Below are positions 49,710-58,958 of a DNA stretch of 64,000 nt, one piece after another. The stretch lies in the NCBI RefSeq assembly GCF_026168105.1, contig NZ_LBMW01000007.1, forward strand, positions 124,001 to 188,000. Direction: 5' to 3'. The translations under genes and the position numbers were made by a program. The DNA comes from Streptomyces hygroscopicus (GTDB taxonomy: Bacteria > Actinomycetota > Actinomycetes > Streptomycetales > Streptomycetaceae). Under the pieces are notes generated by a model. The model searched no databases, was not told the origin of the DNA, and saw nothing but the letters and a program-made list of their open reading frames with translations. Positions within the stretch are counted from its first letter, which is position 1, and each line of letters begins with the position of its first letter.

Positions 49710-51137
49710 TCAGATCGCCTTCGGGCGGGGCGGGCCGCCATGGTGGGCCGAGGCGAGCAGCCCGCGGACCGTCGTCAGCCAGCCCGCCGCGACGATCGTG
49801 GCGCCCACCGTGAGTCCCAGCACGCCGTTCAGCGGCAGCACGATGCCGATGGCGCCGCCCAGCACCCACGCCATCTGCAGCAGCGTCTCGGCGCGCGCGA
49901 ATGCCGATGTGCGGACCAGCTCCGGCACGTCCCGTTGGATCAGTGCGTCCAGCGACAGCTTGGCGAGCGCCTGCGCGAAACCGGCGATCGCCGCCAGACA
50001 TGTCACCAGGAACGCCCCGAAGAGGAGCGCCGCGGCGATCGCCGCGCCCAGCACGATCGCCACGACCGTCACAATGATCACTTCCGGTGCGCGCGATTTC
50101 AGCCAGGCGCCGACGGCCGTGCCCAGGGCGTTCCCCGCACCCGCCGCGACGCCCACGATGCCCAGCGACACCGCCGCGCTCTCACCGGTGAGCGGGTGCT
50201 CGCGCAGAAGGAAAGCCAGGAAGAAGATCAGGAAGCCGGACAGACAGCGCAGGGCCGCGTTGGCGGCCAGGGCGTGGGTGACGGCGGGGCCGACCGTGCG
50301 CAGCCCGGGGCGGCGCGCGACCGTGTCGCGGCGTGGGCCGCGCAGGTGCTGGGCGTCCGCGGCGAGCAGCGCGACGTCCTCGCCCTTGGCGGAGTCGACC
50401 TTCGGGGGCAGCGAGAACGACAGGAACGTCCCCGCGGCGAAGATCACGAAGGCGCCGTACAGCGGCCAGCCCGGGCCGATGGTGTGCAGTGCGGCGCCGA
50501 TGGGCGCGGCCACGCCGGTGGCGAGAAGGCCGCTGAGGGTCACCCGGGAGTTCGCCTTCACCAGGGAGAAGTGCGGCGGCAGGAGCCGGGGGACGACGGC
50601 GCTGCGGACGACGCCGTACGCCTTGGACGCGACGAGCACGCCGAGCGCGGCCGGGTACAGCTCCAGACTGCCGCTCGCGACCGCACCCGAGATGACCAGG
50701 GCGAGCAGGGCGCGCGCGAGCATCGCGCCCGCCATCGCGGCCCGGCGTCCGTGCGGGAGACGGTCCAGCAGGGGGCCGATCACGGGCGCGAGGACGGTGA
50801 ACGGCGCCATGGTGATGGCGAGGTAGAGCGCGACGCGCCCGCGCGCCTCGTCGGTCGGCACGGAGAAGAAGACGGTGGAGGCGAGCGCGACGGTGATCAT
50901 GACGTCGCCCGCGCCGTTCACGGCGTGCAGTTCGATGAGTTTGCCGAGACCGGACTCGCCGGCGCCATGCGCGTGAGTGGCTCTGCGAATGCCACGGGCG
51001 GCGCCGGTGACGGGCAGGTGCAGGGCACGCCCGACCGCGCGGACGGACCCGCCGAACCGGCCCGAACCGCCACCCCGGCTGCGCCCCCCGGCCCCACCGA
51101 GCCCGGTGGTGCTCTGGGACGACCTCGCGGCTGCCAC
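49710..51137 (-). CDS. MFS transporter
   Basis: Product of 475 residues. GTG 51137 (VAAARSSQST) is chosen; the open frame runs far upstream into unrelated sequence. A long basic Gly/Arg-rich N-tail (about 60) precedes about 11-12 membrane helices: VMITVALASTVFFSVPT, LYLAITMAPFTVLAPVIGPL, the loop DRLPHGRRAAMAGAML, then AAVSLGIVGVAAGAGNALG, IIVTVVAIVLGAAIAAALLF and GLTVGATIVAAGWL. The loop fits the MFS motif A region. Substrate unknown. Divergent from the DUF3027 gene. Confidence 0.9.
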   Translation of the reverse strand: MAAARSSQSTTGLGGAGGRSRGGGSGRFGGSVRAVGRALHLPVTGAARGIRRATHAHGAGESGLGKLIELHAVNGAGDVMITVALASTVFFSVPTDEARGRVALYLAITMAPFTVLAPVIGPLLDRLPHGRRAAMAGAMLARALLALVISGAVASGSLELYPAALGVLVASKAYGVVRSAVVPRLLPPHFSLVKANSRVTLSGLLATGVAAPIGAALHTIGPGWPLYGAFVIFAAGTFLSFSLPPKVDSAKGEDVALLAADAQHLRGPRRDTVARRPGLRTVGPAVTHALAANAALRCLSGFLIFFLAFLLREHPLTGESAAVSLGIVGVAAGAGNALGTAVGAWLKSRAPEVIIVTVVAIVLGAAIAAALLFGAFLVTCLAAIAGFAQALAKLSLDALIQRDVPELVRTSAFARAETLLQMAWVLGGAIGIVLPLNGVLGLTVGATIVAAGWLTTVRGLLASAHHGGPPRPKAI

Positions 51138-51549
51138 CCCGTCATAGTGCCCCGAGAAACGCGGGCATAGTGCGGTTACCGCGCGTACGGCGCCGGGTGG
51201 TGTCGTACTCCGGCCGGGCGGCTCGGGACGCGCAACGAACCGGCCAACCGCGCCCTGCGGCCGGAAGCCGGGGCGCCGACACACCCGGCACTGCGCGGGG
51301 CAGGACCGGGTTACGGGAATGCGCAGCCACTCGGTGTGGGCCCCGGAGCCCGGAGAGGGTAGCGTGCGTAGCGCGCCGTGGCGATTGTTCTCGGCCGCGC
51401 GCCTCTCATCCATCCCGCAGAATGGGTGGTGTAGGTGCGCCCGAGCGCTATCGGGCGCGGACGTCGACGCGGCCCCCCGGTCCGCTCCGTCCGCACCCCA
51501 GCCGAGGAAGGGCGCACCCGTGAGACGGCGTAGGAGAGAAGCGATACCT

Positions 51550-52476
51550 GTGAGCGCAGCGAGCACGCGAAGCCGCACCCCCGACCGCCTGTGCGCCGAG
51601 GCCGTCGACCTCGCCCGCGCCGCCGCCGAGGAGGCCGCCGCGCCCGGTGTGGTCGGCGAGCACGTCGGGATGGTGTCCGAGGGCGACCGCGTTGTCACGC
51701 ACTTCTTCGAGGCCAAGGAACTGGGGTACCGGGGCTGGCGCTGGGCGGTGACGGTCGCCCGGGCGTCACGCGCGAAGGTGGTCACCCTCGACGAGACGGT
51801 GCTGCTGCCCGGCGCCGACGCGCTGCTCGCGCCGGAGTGGGTGCCGTGGAGCGAGCGGCTGCGCCCCGGAGACCTGGGCCCCGGCGACCTGCTGCCCACG
51901 GACGCGGAGGACCTGCGCCTGGAGCCCGGCTTCTTGGGCGAGGACGGGCCGCCGCCGAATTCCGCGGTCTCCGGGGAGATGGCGGAGCTGGTCGAGGCGG
52001 AGGACGCGGAGGTCACGGCGGGGACTCCGGCCCACCTGCCGATGGCGCCGTCTCGCGGCTCGATCGCCGCGGTCGCGGAGGAACTGGGCCTGCGGCGCGC
52101 CCGGGTCCTGTCCCGCTACGGCCTGCACATTGCGGCAGACCGCTGGGAGGACGCCTTCGGCCCGAAGACGCCTATGGCCCAGGCGGCGCCCGCGACGTGC
52201 GCCACCTGTGCCTTCCTGGTGCCGATCGGGGGCTCGCTGGGGCAGGCCTTCGGCGTGTGCGCCAACGAGTTCTCCCCGGCCGACGGCCGGGTGGTCTCCA
52301 TGTCGTACGGCTGCGGCGCCCACTCGGAGGCGGCGGTCATGCCGACGACACCGCGGCCGGCCCCGCCGGTGGTCGACGAGACCAGGGTGGAACCGTTCCC
52401 TCTGCGGCCCGCCCCGGACTCGGGTTCGGTTCCGCCGGTCGCGGACGAGTCGTCCGCGGAGCTGGGGCACTCGTAG
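51550..52476 (+). CDS. DUF3027 protein
   Basis: Product of 308 residues. GTG 51550 (VSAASTRSRTPDRL) matches the usual start from memory; GTG 51520 with a better AGGAAGG ribosome site is a real alternative. DUF3027 blocks: CAEAVDLARAAAEEAAAPG, VVTHFFEAKELGYRGWRWAV, VTLDETVLLPGADALLAPEW, VPWSERLRPGDLGPGDLLPT, and a CATCAFLVPIGG plus SYGCGAHSEA cysteine set that may bind zinc. Restricted to Actinobacteria, cytoplasmic, function unknown. Confidence 0.9.
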   Translation: MSAASTRSRTPDRLCAEAVDLARAAAEEAAAPGVVGEHVGMVSEGDRVVTHFFEAKELGYRGWRWAVTVARASRAKVVTLDETVLLPGADALLAPEWVPWSERLRPGDLGPGDLLPTDAEDLRLEPGFLGEDGPPPNSAVSGEMAELVEAEDAEVTAGTPAHLPMAPSRGSIAAVAEELGLRRARVLSRYGLHIAADRWEDAFGPKTPMAQAAPATCATCAFLVPIGGSLGQAFGVCANEFSPADGRVVSMSYGCGAHSEAAVMPTTPRPAPPVVDETRVEPFPLRPAPDSGSVPPVADESSAELGHS

Positions 52477-52506
52477 CCGGGGGGCAAACACAAGCCCGTC
52501 GTGCGG

Positions 52507-52564
52507 CCCCCGCTCGGGCGAAGCCGGGAGTGGGGGAGCCCGAGGAGGAGGCCGTTCGGGCCGA
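52507..52564. repeat. Dispersed ~60-bp intergenic repeat, copy 2
   Basis: It starts CCCCCGCTCGGGCGAAG, has GTGGGGGAG in the middle and ends GAGGCCGTTCGGGCCGA, matching copy 1 at 44737. It fills the gap between the DUF3027 gene and the sacsin-like gene. Confidence 0.65.
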
Positions 52565-52686
52565 AGGCGGGTGCGGGAGGCGCAGCCGCCCGAGGCGGCC
52601 GCCCCGGCAGGCGGTGCCTTCCGCGAGCTACGGCACCCTCGCCGCACGGTACCTTCGTCCCGCAGCGTCGAGAGGGAGAGTGAACC

Positions 52687-55600
52687 GTGAGCAAGTTCGT
52701 GCGGCCGGCGGCCGAGGGCGCGGACCCGTTCGGGACGGCGCGCCTGCGGCGCGGGGTGCTGGACGCCTGGGCCACCAGCCCGGCCCGGTTCCGTGAGGAC
52801 GCGAACGCCGAGGAGGACCTCGTACTCGGCGGGTACCGCGACCGCCTCGTCGTCGAGCTCGCGCAGAACGCCGCCGACGCGGCGGCCCGCGCGAAGGTGC
52901 CCGGCCGGCTCCGGCTCACCCTCCGCGACGGCGTGCTCGTCGCCGCCAACACCGGCGCCCCCCTCGACGCGGCCGGTGTCGAGTCGCTGTCCACACTGCG
53001 GGCCTCCGCCAAGCGCGAGGGCCAGGACCAGGCCGTCGGCCGCTTCGGCGTCGGCTTCGCGGCTGTCCTCGCCGTCACCGACGAACCCGCCGTCGTCGGC
53101 CGGCACGGCGGGGTGCGCTGGTCGCTGGCAGAGGCCCGCGAACTGGCCACCGGCACCGCACGGCACAGCCCCGGCCTCGGCGAGGAGATCCGGCGCCGCG
53201 ACGGACACGTACCGCTGCTGAGGCTGCCGTTCGCCGCCGAGGGCAGCGCCCCGGACCCGTACGACACCGTCGTCATCCTCCCGCTGCGCGACACGGCCGC
53301 TGCCGATCTCGCCGAACGGCTCCTCCAGGCCGTCGACGACGCGCTGCTCCTCGCCCTGCCGGGCCTCGAAGAGGTTGTCGTGGAGATCGGCGACGGCGCT
53401 CCCCGCACCCTCCGCCGCCGCACCGAGGGCACCGACACCGTCATCGAGGACTCCCGCGACGGCACCACCCGCTGGCGTGGCGTCTCGCGGCACGGCGCGC
53501 TCACCCCGGACCTCCTCACCGGCCGCCCGGTCGAGGAGCGGCTGCGTCCGCACTGGTCCGTCACCTGGGCCGTCCCCCTCGACACCGACGGCACCCCGGC
53601 CCGCCCCCGTACCGCACCGGTCGTCCACGCCCCCACCCCCAGCGACGAGGCGCTCGGTGTGCCCGCCCTGCTCATCGCGTCGTTCCCGCTGGACACCAGC
53701 CGCCGCCATGTCGCCCCCGGCCCGCTCACGGACTTCCTGACGGAGCGGGCGGCCGACGCATACGCCGAACTCCTCGCCGGCTGGCGCCCGGTGACGTCCG
53801 GCCTCATCGACCTGGTGCCGGGGCCGCTCGGCAAGGGCGAGCTGGACGGCGCCCTTCGCGCGGCGCTTCTCGACCGGCTGCCGCGCACCGCGTTCCTGCC
53901 GCCCGCGAACGACCCCGGCGACGACAACGAGCTGCCCGAGGCGCTGCGCCCCAGGGACGCGGAGATCGTCGAGGGCGCGGGCGCCGAGACCGTGCGGGTC
54001 CTCGCCGAGGTGCTGCCCAGCCTGCTGCCCGCGGGCCTGGAACGCCGGGTGGAACTGCGGACACTGGGGGTCGCCCGGGTGCCGCTGACCGAGGCCGTCG
54101 ACCGGCTCGCGGGCCTGGAGAAGGAGCCCGGCTGGTGGTGGCGGCTGTACGACAGCCTGGCCGGGGTCGACCCGGACCGGCTGACCGGGCTGCCCGTCCC
54201 GCTCGCCGGGGGTACCTCCGAGGCGTTCGGCACCGGGGGAGGCCGTACGACCATCGGGCCCCGGCAGGTCCTGCTGCCGACTCCCGACGGGCCGCCGGTG
54301 GCTCCCGAGGCCCTCGCCCGGCTGGGACTCAAGGTCGTCCACCCGGAGGCCGCCCACCCCCTCCTGGAGAAGCTGGGCGCCCTGCCCGCCACCCCCCGCG
54401 CCGTTCTCACCACCCCGCAGGTGCGGGCCGCCGTCGGGGCCTCCCTCGATGACGAGGGCCCCGGCTGGGACCAGGAGGGCCTGGACGCCGAGGAGCTGGC
54501 CGACACCGTCCTCGCCCTCGTCCGGGACGCAGGGCTCGAACCCGGCGACGAGCCCTGGCTCGGCGCCCTCGCCCTGTCCGACGAGGACGGCGAACTCGCC
54601 CCCGCCGGAGAACTCGTCCTGCCCGCCAGCCCCTTCGCGAGCGTCATGCGCGAGGACGAACTCGGCTTCGTCGATTCCGAGTTGGCCGAACGCTGGGGGG
54701 AGCAGCCGCTGGCCGCCTGCGGGGTGCTCGCCAACTTCACCCTCGTCCGCGCCACCGACGTCGTCCTCGACCCCGACGAACTGGAGCCCCGCGACTCGGA
54801 CTTCGCCGAGCCCGACGACGTCGGGCTGCTCGACGCCGTCGACGTGTGGTGCGAGGACGTCCTGGACCGGCTGCCCGACACGCCCGTACCGCCGGTGGCG
54901 ACCGAGATCGTCGCCGTGCGCGATCTCGACCTCGTCGACGACGACCGCTGGCCGGCGGCCCTAGCCCTCCTCTCGGAGCCCCCGCTGCGGGACGCGCTCA
55001 CCCAGCCGGTGCGGATCCTGCTGCCGGACGGCACCCATGAGGTCGTACGGCCGTACACGGCCTGGTGGCTGCGCGGTCATCCCGTGCTCGGCGGCCGGCG
55101 GCCCGCCGGTCTGCGCGTGGCCGGTGGCGACCCGCTGCTGCACGGCCTGTACGACGAGGCCGACGCGACCGGCTTCGACGACGAGCAGGTGCTGCGCGCC
55201 CTCGGCGTACGGACGTCCGTGGCCGCCCTGCTCGACGAGCCCGGCGGTGCGGCCGAACTGCTCGACCGGCTCGCCGACCCGCGGCGGCACGTCTCGGCCG
55301 CCCAACTCCACGCCCTCTACTCCGCGTTGGCCGAGCTCGAGCCGGAGCAGGTGAGCCTGCCGGACGAGTTGCGCGCGGTCGTCGACGGCCGGGTGACCGT
55401 CGTGGACGCCGCCGATGCGGTGGTCGTCGACTCTCCCGACCTGCTGCCCTTCACCGAGGGCGTCCCGCTGCTGCCCGTTCGCCCGACGCGGGCCGCCGAC
55501 CTCGCCGAGCTGTTCCAGGTACGGCGGCTGAGCGAGTCGGTGACGGGCGAGTTGACCTCCGAGGGCGCCGAGCACGGCGTACCGGAGTCCGTACGGGTCC

Positions 55601-55836
55601 TGCTCGGCCCGTCCACCCCGGCGTCGTATGTCGAGCACGACGAACTCACCGTCGGCGGTGTGGAGATCGACTGGCGGCTGACGAGCGACGGCGTTCTGCA
55701 CGCCTCGACCCTGGAGGGCGTCGCCGCCGGGCTCGCCTGGGCGGCGGGCCAGTGGCCGCGCCGCTTCGAGGTCGCGGCCCTGCTGGAGGACCCGTCCCGC
55801 ACGGAGGAACTGGCCCGGGACCGCTGGTTCGACTGA
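52687..55836 (+). CDS. Sacsin-like protein with N-terminal GHKL (Hsp90-type) ATPase domain
   Basis: Product of 1049 residues, GTG 52687 after GAGGGAGAG. An ATPase domain of the Hsp90/sacsin type occupies about 45-230: VVELAQNAADAA (the N-box with Mg-binding Asn), DGVLVAANTGAPLD (G1 region), and GRFGVGFAAVLAV (G2 glycine box). The remaining 800 residues are Asp/Glu/Leu-rich with no known catalytic motif and probable helical-repeat character. It is soluble. Such proteins are conserved singly in Streptomyces; a chaperone or DNA-related role is possible, none is established. Confidence 0.88.
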   Translation: MSKFVRPAAEGADPFGTARLRRGVLDAWATSPARFREDANAEEDLVLGGYRDRLVVELAQNAADAAARAKVPGRLRLTLRDGVLVAANTGAPLDAAGVESLSTLRASAKREGQDQAVGRFGVGFAAVLAVTDEPAVVGRHGGVRWSLAEARELATGTARHSPGLGEEIRRRDGHVPLLRLPFAAEGSAPDPYDTVVILPLRDTAAADLAERLLQAVDDALLLALPGLEEVVVEIGDGAPRTLRRRTEGTDTVIEDSRDGTTRWRGVSRHGALTPDLLTGRPVEERLRPHWSVTWAVPLDTDGTPARPRTAPVVHAPTPSDEALGVPALLIASFPLDTSRRHVAPGPLTDFLTERAADAYAELLAGWRPVTSGLIDLVPGPLGKGELDGALRAALLDRLPRTAFLPPANDPGDDNELPEALRPRDAEIVEGAGAETVRVLAEVLPSLLPAGLERRVELRTLGVARVPLTEAVDRLAGLEKEPGWWWRLYDSLAGVDPDRLTGLPVPLAGGTSEAFGTGGGRTTIGPRQVLLPTPDGPPVAPEALARLGLKVVHPEAAHPLLEKLGALPATPRAVLTTPQVRAAVGASLDDEGPGWDQEGLDAEELADTVLALVRDAGLEPGDEPWLGALALSDEDGELAPAGELVLPASPFASVMREDELGFVDSELAERWGEQPLAACGVLANFTLVRATDVVLDPDELEPRDSDFAEPDDVGLLDAVDVWCEDVLDRLPDTPVPPVATEIVAVRDLDLVDDDRWPAALALLSEPPLRDALTQPVRILLPDGTHEVVRPYTAWWLRGHPVLGGRRPAGLRVAGGDPLLHGLYDEADATGFDDEQVLRALGVRTSVAALLDEPGGAAELLDRLADPRRHVSAAQLHALYSALAELEPEQVSLPDELRAVVDGRVTVVDAADAVVVDSPDLLPFTEGVPLLPVRPTRAADLAELFQVRRLSESVTGELTSEGAEHGVPESVRVLLGPSTPASYVEHDELTVGGVEIDWRLTSDGVLHASTLEGVAAGLAWAAGQWPRRFEVAALLEDPSRTEELARDRWFD

Positions 55837-55930
55837 TGACGGTTCGGCCGGGGAGCCGTACCGCGAGTCGAACGGGCGTGCCACGGCGGGCCTTCGCGGG
55901 ACCACCCCGGCCTGCCCGCCGTGGAGCGCC

Positions 55931-58324
55931 TCACGCGGGAAAGCGGCGGTCCACCCACTTCCACAGGAGCTCCAGGACGGCCGCCGCCACCACCGCGATG
56001 CCCACCGCGACCGACGGGACCGTCGCCCCGACCAGCTTCAGCGCGAAGAAGTGCTGCAGGGACGGCACCATCAGGACGAACAGGAACGCCACGCCCATCG
56101 CGGTCACCAGGGCGACCCGCCACCAGGTGTAGGGCCGCGCGACGACGGCCAGCACCCACAGGGAGATCAGGAAGAGCGTCAGGGTGGCCGCGCTGGTCTG
56201 CGCGTCCAGCGAGCCCGGTCCCGTATAGGCGTGCCGGGCGATCAGATAGGTGGTGAAGGTGGCGACCGCCGCCACGACCCCGCCCGGGATCGAGTACCGC
56301 ATCACCCGCCGTACGAAGTGGGGTCTGGCGCGCTCCTTGTTGGGTGCCAGCGCCAGGAAGAAGGACGGGACGCCGATCGTCAGGGTCGACAGCAGGGTCA
56401 GATGCCGGGGCAGGAACGGGTACTCCACCTGCCAGCACACCACCAGCACCGCGAGCAGCACCGAGTAGACCGTCTTCACCAGGAAGAGCGTGGCCACCCG
56501 CGTGATGTTGCCGATCACGCGCCGGCCCTCGCCGACCACCGACGGAAGCGTCGCGAAGCTGTTGTCGAGGAGCACGATCTGCGCCACCGCCCGGGTCGCC
56601 TCCGAGCCCGAGCCCATCGAGACGCCGATGTCAGCGTCCTTGAGCGCGAGCACGTCGTTGACGCCGTCGCCCGTCATCGCCACCGTGTGCCCGCGCGACT
56701 GGAGCGCGCCCACCATGTCCCGCTTCTGCCGCGGGGTGACCCGGCCGAAGACGGTGCCCTTGTCCAGCGACTTCGCCATCTCCGCCTGGTTGGAGGGCAG
56801 TCGGCGGGCGTCCACGACCCGGCCGGAGACACCGAGCTTTCCGGCCACCGCGCCGACGGACACCGCGTTGTCGCCGGAGATCACCTTGGCGTGGACGTTC
56901 TGGTCGGAGAAGTAGCGCAGGGTGTCGGCGGCGTCCGGGCGCAGCCGCTGCTCGAGGACGACCAGGGCGGTGGGCCGGGTGCCGTCCTTGACCCGGGCGT
57001 CGTACAGGTCCCGTGAGGCACGGGCGAGCAGCAGCACGCGCAGCCCCTGCTGGTTGAGCCGCTCGGTCTCGGTCAGGGCCGGGTCGTCGGGGTCCAGGAG
57101 GACGTCGGGGGCGCCCAGCAGCCAGGTACTGGACTCGCCGTCGCCCTCGCTGAAGGACGCGCCGCTGTACTTGCGGGCGGAGGAGAAGGGCAGCGCCTCG
57201 GTGCAGCGCCACTCCTCGCTGTCGGGGTAGGCGTCGATGATCGCCTGGAGGGAGGCGTTCGGGCGCGGGTCCGCCTCGCCGAGTGCGCCGAGCACCTTGC
57301 GTACGTACGTCTCGTCGGAGCCCTGGAGCGCCCGCAGTTCGGTGACGTCCATGCCGCCCTCGGTGAGCGTGCCCGTCTTGTCCAGGCAGACGGTGTCGAC
57401 GCGGGCCAGCCCCTCGATGGCGGGCAGTTCCTGGACGAGGACCTGTTTGCGCCCCAGCCGGATGACGCCGATCGCGAAGGCCACGGACGTCAGCAGCACG
57501 AGCCCTTCCGGGACCATCGGCACGATGCCTCCGACGGTGCGGGCTATGGAGTCCTTGAACCCGTGCTGGTTGACCACCAGCTGGCTGATGACCAGGCCCA
57601 CCGCGGTCGGGATCATCATCCACGTCACGTACTTGAGTATCGTGGAGATGCCGCTGCGCAGCTCGGAGTGTACGAGTGTGAAGCGGGTCGCCTCCTCGGC
57701 GAGCCGGGCGGCGTACGCCGCCCGCCCCACCTTGGCCGCCTTGAAGGCGCCGCCTCCCGCGACGACGAAGCTGCCGGACATGACCGGATCGCCGGGCTGC
57801 TTGACGACGGGGTCGGCCTCGCCGGTGAGCAGGGACTCGTCGATCTCCAGCCCGTCGGCCTCGACGCAGGTGCCGTCGACCACGATCTTGTCGCCGGGCG
57901 CGATCTCGATGATGTCGTCCAGCACGATCTCGGACGTGCCGACCTCGGCGGCCACGTCGTCCCGGCGCACCGTGGGCCTCGCCTCGCCGATCACCGCGAG
58001 CGAGTCCAGGGTCTTCTTGGCGCGCCACTCCTGGATGATGCCGATGCCGGTGTTGGCGATGATCACGTATCCGAAGAGGCTGTCCTGGAACGGCGCGACG
58101 CACAGCATGATCAGCCAGAGCACACCGATGATCGCGTTGAAGCGGGTGAAGACGTTCGCGCGGACGATCTCGCCCAGGGAGCGGCTGCTGCGGACCGGGA
58201 TGTCGTTGACCTCGCCGCGGGCGACCCGCTCGGCCACCTCGGCGGAGGACAGTCCCCGAGCCCGCTCCGGCAGGGCGGAGGAGTGCACGGGATCGAGTCC
58301 GGCGCCCGCGTCGATGTGCGTCAT
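55931..58324 (-). CDS. CtpE-type cation-transporting P-type ATPase
   Basis: Product of 797 residues. Phosphorylated Asp315 in DKTGTL, actuator motif TGEA (168-171, instead of the usual TGES), membrane motif VPEGL (271-275), and hinge TGDGVNDVLAL. About ten membrane helices, six at the C-terminus (for example TVYSVLLAVLVVCWQ). The GLARVD plus DKTGTLTE context resembles mycobacterial CtpE, reported as a calcium transporter. No heavy-metal CPC motif is seen, so calcium or another divalent cation is the best guess. Confidence 0.93.
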   Translation of the reverse strand: MTHIDAGAGLDPVHSSALPERARGLSSAEVAERVARGEVNDIPVRSSRSLGEIVRANVFTRFNAIIGVLWLIMLCVAPFQDSLFGYVIIANTGIGIIQEWRAKKTLDSLAVIGEARPTVRRDDVAAEVGTSEIVLDDIIEIAPGDKIVVDGTCVEADGLEIDESLLTGEADPVVKQPGDPVMSGSFVVAGGGAFKAAKVGRAAYAARLAEEATRFTLVHSELRSGISTILKYVTWMMIPTAVGLVISQLVVNQHGFKDSIARTVGGIVPMVPEGLVLLTSVAFAIGVIRLGRKQVLVQELPAIEGLARVDTVCLDKTGTLTEGGMDVTELRALQGSDETYVRKVLGALGEADPRPNASLQAIIDAYPDSEEWRCTEALPFSSARKYSGASFSEGDGESSTWLLGAPDVLLDPDDPALTETERLNQQGLRVLLLARASRDLYDARVKDGTRPTALVVLEQRLRPDAADTLRYFSDQNVHAKVISGDNAVSVGAVAGKLGVSGRVVDARRLPSNQAEMAKSLDKGTVFGRVTPRQKRDMVGALQSRGHTVAMTGDGVNDVLALKDADIGVSMGSGSEATRAVAQIVLLDNSFATLPSVVGEGRRVIGNITRVATLFLVKTVYSVLLAVLVVCWQVEYPFLPRHLTLLSTLTIGVPSFFLALAPNKERARPHFVRRVMRYSIPGGVVAAVATFTTYLIARHAYTGPGSLDAQTSAATLTLFLISLWVLAVVARPYTWWRVALVTAMGVAFLFVLMVPSLQHFFALKLVGATVPSVAVGIAVVAAAVLELLWKWVDRRFPA

Positions 58325-58441
58325 GCATTCGACGGTACGTGCGGATATGCGCCTTCACCTGCCGAGCGCCCCGAAGGTACGACCCGGCCGGAACCGCTCT
58401 CGTCCGGTGGTCGCACGGGCGGCCCGGACCCGGCTGCGGGG

Positions 58442-58714
58442 CTACTGCCCGGCGGCAGCGGCCCGCTTGGCAGCCGCGTCCCGCTTGATCGCCGCGTCCC
58501 GCCTTCGCACGTACCAGATGCCGATGCAGCCGAGGCCCGCGCCGGCCAGGCACGTCCACAGCCACCAGGTGTGACCGTGGTCGGCGAACCAGCCGTAGAA
58601 CGGGAGCTGCACCAGGAAGAGGACGAACCAGAGGATGGTGCCGCCGGTGATGGTGGCGACCACGGGGCCCTCAAGGGGCTCCGGCGCCTCGTGCCTGGGG
58701 GTCCACTTCGCCAT
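58442..58714 (-). CDS. DUF2530 two-helix membrane protein
   Basis: Product of 90 residues (ATG 58714, MAKWTPRHEAPEPLEG; GTG 58720 possible). Helices GGTILWFVLFLVQLPFYGWF and TWWLWTCLAGAGLGCIGIWYV are followed by a basic Ala/Lys/Arg tail, matching DUF2530. Unknown role. It often lies beside the purine permease gene in Streptomyces, here divergent from it across about 240 bp. Confidence 0.92.
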   Translation of the reverse strand: MAKWTPRHEAPEPLEGPVVATITGGTILWFVLFLVQLPFYGWFADHGHTWWLWTCLAGAGLGCIGIWYVRRRDAAIKRDAAAKRAAAAGQ

Positions 58715-58958
58715 GCGCACAGCTTACGAGGGGATCGGGCGGGAGCGGGAGAAGCCCCCTGCGCCCTTGTGCACCAAGGATCTACGCGCGGAGATAGCGA
58801 TCAGTGCACTATATGTTCATACTGAAACTGTTCGAGTCTGGCCACTTGTATTCGTACGAAACACCAACGGCAGCGTTGGGGGGAGTCTGTTGGTGATCAG
58901 GCGAAGGCGAGACTCGATCACGTTTGTCACCGGTCCCCCGCACCCCTGAAGGTCCCGC

